A stretch of DNA of 7,949 nt from a bacterium (GTDB taxonomy: Bacteria > Bacillota > Clostridia > Oscillospirales > CAG-272): NCBI GenBank assembly GCA_004558975.1, contig SFZB01000046.1, forward strand, positions 1 to 7,949, written 5' to 3'. Shown piece by piece: positions 5,995 through 7,949 of this stretch; the first letter of the stretch is position 1; every line of letters starts with the position of its first letter. Both the position numbers and the translations under genes were made by a program. Under the pieces are notes generated by a model. The model had not been told where the DNA came from, searched no databases, and saw nothing but the letters and a program-made list of their open reading frames with translations.

Positions 5995-6010
5995 GCGGGC
6001 GCGCGCCCGC
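5995..6010. other. 16-bp perfect GC palindrome in the operon leader
   Basis: GCGGGCGCGCGCCCGC is its own reverse complement. On the minus strand it lies in the ~80-nt leader of the FAD-luxS-mtnN transcript, 24 nt ahead of the FAD gene start. A weaker GTGAC...GTCAC pair lies just before it. It may be an RNA hairpin or protein site, or chance in GC-rich DNA. Confidence 0.4.
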
Positions 6011-6057
6011 CGTGACAATCAAATACCGGAAGTCACACTCCCGGCAAAGTACAGTCT

Positions 6058-6086
6058 ATTGTAACACGCGCGCGACAGATTTTCAA
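6058..6086 (-). promoter_or_regulatory. Sigma-A promoter of the FAD-luxS-mtnN operon
   Basis: On the minus strand, TTGAAA (6081-6086) and TACAAT (6058-6063) have a 17-bp spacer. The start would be near 6051, giving a leader of about 80 nt. No other good promoter is seen inside the three-gene run. Confidence 0.75.
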
Positions 6087-6106
6087 GTGAATTTTCCGTG
6101 ACGCCT

Positions 6107-6135
6107 TTGCAAAGCGGGGCAGAGTGTGGTACAAT
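6107..6135 (+). promoter_or_regulatory. Sigma-A promoter of the GNAT gene
   Basis: TTGCAA (6107-6112) and TACAAT (6130-6135) with a 17-bp spacer, diverging from the operon promoter. Transcription should begin near 6142, leaving an unusually long leader (about 130 nt) before ATG 6274. Confidence 0.72.
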
Positions 6136-6157
6136 CGCATCAGTAAACCCGTTCGAA

Positions 6158-6274
6158 ATGTATGCTCCGCCCGCACCGTGCAAGAGATGTGCCGCGCGCA
6201 GTGAGGGGGAAACCCGGGCGGGGAAGTGGGAGGTGAATCGTGCGGTGCCCGGTTTTTCGGGCGACGCCCTGTGA
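6158..6274 (+). CDS. Upstream mini-ORF overlapping the GNAT start
   Basis: In the GNAT leader an open frame from ATG 6158 (38 codons plus stop) ends at TGA 6272-6274, whose last base is the first base of the GNAT ATG (TGATG). The frame has no ribosome site at ATG 6158, but GGAGGTGA (6229-6236) is 8 nt ahead of an in-frame GTG at 6245, giving a 9-residue peptide VPGFSGDAL with the same stop. This is the only strong ribosome site near the GNAT start, and it does not fit the GNAT frame. The likely role is to load ribosomes that then reinitiate on GNAT. The 9-residue version is preferred; whether any peptide matters is unknown. Confidence 0.45.
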   Translation: MYAPPAPCKRCAARSEGETRAGKWEVNRAVPGFSGDAL

Positions 6275-6861
6275 TGGAACTCAAAACGAAAAGATTGATT
6301 CTGCGCCCGTGGCGCGAGGAGGACGCGGAGCGGCTCTACCGTCTCTGCCGCGTGCCCGAGATCGGAACGGGCGCCGGATTCCCGCCGCACGAAAGCCCCG
6401 ACATGAGCCGCGCCGTCATTCGCGACGTGCTGTCACAGCCCGAGACTTACGCCGTCGTCAACCGGCGCACGGGGGAGGTCATCGGCTCCGCGTCTCTGCT
6501 GCTCTCCCTTGAGGGGAGCGACTGCAAACAGCCGGGCGACGCCGAGGTCGGCTACTGGATCGGGCGCGAATACTGGGGCTGGGGCTTTGCCACCGAGGCG
6601 CTCTCGGCGCTCGTCCGGCACGCCGGGGAGGATCTCGGGCTCCGGCGTCTGTGGGGTGTCATCTTCCCCGGCAATATCGGCTCCCGTCGCGTGCTGGAAA
6701 AGGCGGGTTTCACACTCGACCACCGCGAGGACACTTATGTGGCGCAACTCGGATTGACGCGCGAGACACTGTATTTCTGCCGCCCGGCGCAGGACACCGC
6801 CGGGGAGAAGGGACAGAACGACTGCCTGCCGCGAAACGGCGGGGAACCGCCCTCGACATGA
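6274..6861 (+). CDS. GNAT acetyltransferase, RimJ/RimL-like
   Basis: A 195-residue N-acetyltransferase of the Acetyltransf_3 (RimJ/RimL) type. The N-terminus MELKTKRLILRPWREEDAERLY is the standard family start; strands with YAVVNRRTGEVIGSASL follow; motif A with the acetyl-CoA site is EVGYWIGREYWGWGFATEAL (91-110); NIGSRRVLEKAGF (134-146) is the usual closing motif. These enzymes move an acetyl group from acetyl-CoA to protein N-termini, small amines or antibiotics; the substrate is not readable. ATG 6274 is chosen by family start, although it has no ribosome site of its own: a mini-ORF stop overlaps it. The last ~25 residues (after FCRPAQ) are polar, lie outside the domain and run into the repeat block. 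Confidence 0.9.
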   Translation: MELKTKRLILRPWREEDAERLYRLCRVPEIGTGAGFPPHESPDMSRAVIRDVLSQPETYAVVNRRTGEVIGSASLLLSLEGSDCKQPGDAEVGYWIGREYWGWGFATEALSALVRHAGEDLGLRRLWGVIFPGNIGSRRVLEKAGFTLDHREDTYVAQLGLTRETLYFCRPAQDTAGEKGQNDCLPRNGGEPPST

Positions 6862-7063
6862 AGCCGAAAGCCACCCGAAGAAATGAAAAAAACCGCCCCG
6901 CGGCAAAATGGCAAAAAGCCACCACGCCGAAAGGAAAACGGAAAGCCACCCGACGAAATGACGTCAGACCCATCTGACGAAACGATGCAAAAACGTCCTT
7001 TCCTGGATAACGAAAACCACTTCCGGCAAAACGACGCAATAACACCCCCGGCAAAACGATGTA
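6844..7063. repeat. Block of about eight degenerate A/C-rich direct repeats
   Basis: From the end of the GNAT gene to the terminator a loose unit recurs every 20-28 bp: an A-run, CC with A/C-rich bases, CGGC or CGAC, then AAA(A)YGA. The clearest pair is 6866-6886 and 6941-6961 (20 of 21 bases identical, core GCCACCCGA). CGGCAAAACGA occurs at 7024 and 7049, and a close variant GACGAAACGATG at 6976. Further loose units start near 6844, 6886, 6911 and 6990. No spacing is fixed and no spacers are unique, so this is not a CRISPR array. Strand asymmetry is strong (few T's on the plus strand). Confidence 0.6.
6858..6977 (+). CDS. Possible 39-residue highly basic peptide
   Basis: ATG 6858 overlaps the GNAT stop as ATGA and opens a 39-codon frame with 15 Lys/Arg. 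KATRRN occurs twice because the frame reads two copies of the DNA repeat in phase. There is no good ribosome site (GGGG 13 nt upstream), so translation would depend on coupling. It could be a real nucleic-acid-binding peptide, but chance reading of A/C-rich repeats is at least as likely. Confidence 0.25.
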   Translation: MKPKATRRNEKNRPAAKWQKATTPKGKRKATRRNDVRPI

Positions 7064-7092
7064 AAACCGCGCCGCGATATTCGCGGCGCGGT
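7063..7092 (-). terminator. Hairpin terminator of the DUF3793-flavodoxin operon
   Basis: A 12-bp perfect stem, ACCGCGCCGCGA (7066-7077) with 7081-7092, closes a 3-nt loop. On the minus strand TTTTAC follows (7061-7066 region), 25 bp after the small membrane peptide's stop. On the plus strand CATTGTTTAC follows, so it may also end the GNAT transcript. Confidence 0.72.
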
Positions 7093-7117
7093 CATTGTTT
7101 ACGGTCGGCGGAGCGGC

Positions 7118-7213
7118 TTAAAACGGAGGGCGGACGCCCGAGAGGGCAAGTAGCAGGACGAGAGCGGCGACGGCAAATACCGCTATCATTTTGTGTCTCA
7201 CGGTTTTCAGCAT
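7118..7213 (-). CDS. 31-residue single-span membrane peptide
   Basis: A small open frame directly after the flavodoxin gene. Residues 1-8 are basic (MLKTVRHK), 9-27 form one continuous hydrophobic helix (MIAVFAVAALVLLLALSGV), and the tail is RPPF. The charge pattern predicts N-terminus inside, one membrane span and a very short outer tail; it could also be read as an uncleaved signal anchor. AGAGGAG lies 11 nt ahead of ATG 7213 within the 25-bp gap after the flavodoxin stop, and the terminator follows. It is probably the last gene of the operon. Function unknown; I recognise no family. Confidence 0.6.
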   Translation of the reverse strand: MLKTVRHKMIAVFAVAALVLLLALSGVRPPF

Positions 7214-7238
7214 AGCGCGATACGCTCCTCTCTTTTTG

Positions 7239-7664
7239 TTATGCCGCAAGGGCGGCTCCGAGCGCACGGCAGGCGGCGAGTACATTGTTCTGCGGTACTT
7301 CATGGGCAATGACGCTGTCGGCAGCGAACACGGCGCCCGCGGCGGTGCAGGTCTCCTCCCAGTTGCGCATCCATTCGCCGTCACCCCAGCCGTAGGAGCC
7401 GAACAGTGCGATTTTCTTACCGCCGAGCAGGGGCAGACAGGTATCGAACATGGGGGCGAATTCACCGTCTTCCAGTTCCTCCGCACCCATCGCGGGACAG
7501 CCGAATGCCGCGGCGTCGAAGTCCCCGAGGCGGGAACCGTCAAATTCGGAGGCGGTCAGTAAGGTCACGTCGGCACCGGCGCTCTTCGCCCCCGCGCAGA
7601 CATTCTCTGCCATGGCTTCCGTATTGCCGGTAGCGCTCCAATAAACAACAGCCACTTTTTTCAT
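7239..7664 (-). CDS. Short-chain flavodoxin
   Basis: A 141-residue FMN electron carrier closely resembling the Clostridium beijerinckii flavodoxin. The phosphate loop is YWSATGNTEAMAE (S10 to E16, usually SGTGNT, here with Ala for Gly); the first flavin loop is GCPAMGAEELED (56-67), with Ala where Asp or Glu often follows the M-G pair; the second loop is FGSYGWGDGEWMR (88-100) with the flavin-stacking Trp93. Flavodoxins replace ferredoxin as low-potential carriers, often under iron limitation. AAAGGAG lies 7 nt before ATG 7664. It follows the DUF3793 gene by 32 bp on the same strand and is probably cotranscribed. The two loop changes could shift the flavin potential, which is an inference. 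Confidence 0.94.
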   Translation of the reverse strand: MKKVAVVYWSATGNTEAMAENVCAGAKSAGADVTLLTASEFDGSRLGDFDAAAFGCPAMGAEELEDGEFAPMFDTCLPLLGGKKIALFGSYGWGDGEWMRNWEETCTAAGAVFAADSVIAHEVPQNNVLAACRALGAALAA

Positions 7665-7696
7665 GGGAATCTCTCCTTTGTGATCATTTCTTGCGG

Positions 7697-7949
7697 TTAT
7701 CGGGTACGGCGGCTCTCGCGGATCAGCGCCGCGAGCCCGATGCGTTGCCCGTAGGCACGGCGGTACGCCCGCGTACACGCCGCATAGCGGCGGAACGTTC
7801 GCCGCGCCTTTTCCTCATCGCCGTACACCTTCCAGGTGCCGACGCATTTCGCGCCGCGCGCGCCGTTACGGATGAATCCGGCGACGTCCTCCGGCGGGTA
7901 GCCGAGGAAAAGCCCCACCTCGTGCGGGAAGTCCTCCGACGTGCTGATA
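7697..7949 (-). CDS. DUF3793 family protein, C-terminal part
   Basis: The frame is open from the window edge to TAA at 7697-7699, giving the last 83 residues. FPHEVGLFLGYPPEDVAGFI, then CVGTWKVYGDEEKA, a C48-containing helix TFRRYAACTRAYRRAY and LAALIRE are the signature C-terminal half of DUF3793 proteins of Clostridia. The start lies outside the window; a GTG within this frame is not a real start. The function of the family is unknown. Its position 32 bp before the flavodoxin gene, with no terminator between, suggests a shared transcript and a redox-related role, by context only. Confidence 0.87.
   Translation of the reverse strand, partial: ISTSEDFPHEVGLFLGYPPEDVAGFIRNGARGAKCVGTWKVYGDEEKARRTFRRYAACTRAYRRAYGQRIGLAALIRESRRTR

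Noticed and set aside
5972..6051. SAM or SAH riboswitch ahead of the SAH-recycling operon
   Set aside because: The ~80-nt leader has only a short GTGAC/GTCAC pair and a GC palindrome; I cannot find a riboswitch core.
4493..6064. 523-codon plus-strand open frame
   Set aside because: It is antisense to the FAD dehydrogenase and the start of luxS; long open frames on the opposite strand are common in GC-rich genes, and it has no recognisable domain.
6844..7063. CRISPR array
   Set aside because: Repeats are degenerate with variable period, spacers are not unique and no cas genes are present.

Overview
The window looks like chromosomal DNA of a GC-rich member of the Clostridia (Bacillota), probably a gut or anaerobic lineage. 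Support: Clostridium-type short flavodoxin next to a DUF3793 gene, a PerR-type peroxide regulator, LuxS with an MTA/SAH nucleosidase, AGGAGG-type ribosome sites, and sigma-A promoters with 17-bp spacers and TATAAT/TACAAT -10 boxes. I cannot name a genus. The first ~650 bases are clearly AT-richer than the rest and may come from a different source.

Layout. (1) 1-634, minus strand: a strong promoter with an A-tract upstream region drives a PerR-like repressor, followed 30 bp later by the start of an unrecognised AT-rich gene that leaves the window. (2) 635-922: no gene; a 105-bp element with 14-bp perfect inverted ends, a strong hairpin terminator and a 17-bp palindrome. (3) 923-1609, minus: a small XRE regulator and, 3 bp later, a lipoprotein with an Ada-like zinc domain; upstream lie four copies of a TGAGCAT half-site in two inverted pairs. 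(4) 1644-2351, minus: a HAD phosphatase with its own terminator. (5) 2383-2477: two divergent promoters with identical boxes, one for the HAD gene and one for the plus-strand YgjP-like metallopeptidase (2531-3241). (6) 3247-6086, minus: an operon of a FAD-dependent dehydrogenase (COG2509 type), luxS and mtnN, ending in a hairpin terminator. (7) 6107-6861, plus: a GNAT acetyltransferase with a ~130-nt leader holding a mini-ORF whose stop overlaps its start. (8) 6844-7063: about eight degenerate A/C-rich direct repeats. (9) 7066-7949, minus: DUF3793 (partial), flavodoxin and a 31-aa single-span membrane peptide, ending in a terminator.

How the genes work together. MtnN and LuxS form the two-step S-adenosylhomocysteine recycling route: SAH is cleaved to adenine and S-ribosylhomocysteine, and LuxS then yields homocysteine and the AI-2 precursor DPD. 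Their start and stop overlap, so they are probably translationally coupled; the FAD enzyme ahead of them shares the transcript but its substrate is unknown. PerR, flavodoxin and DUF3793 are consistent with anaerobic redox and oxidative-stress physiology. I see no obvious mobile element, CRISPR array or defence system. The most unusual items are the XRE-lipoprotein pair with its four-site operator region, the mini-ORF coupled to the acetyltransferase, the 105-bp inverted-end element and the degenerate repeat block.
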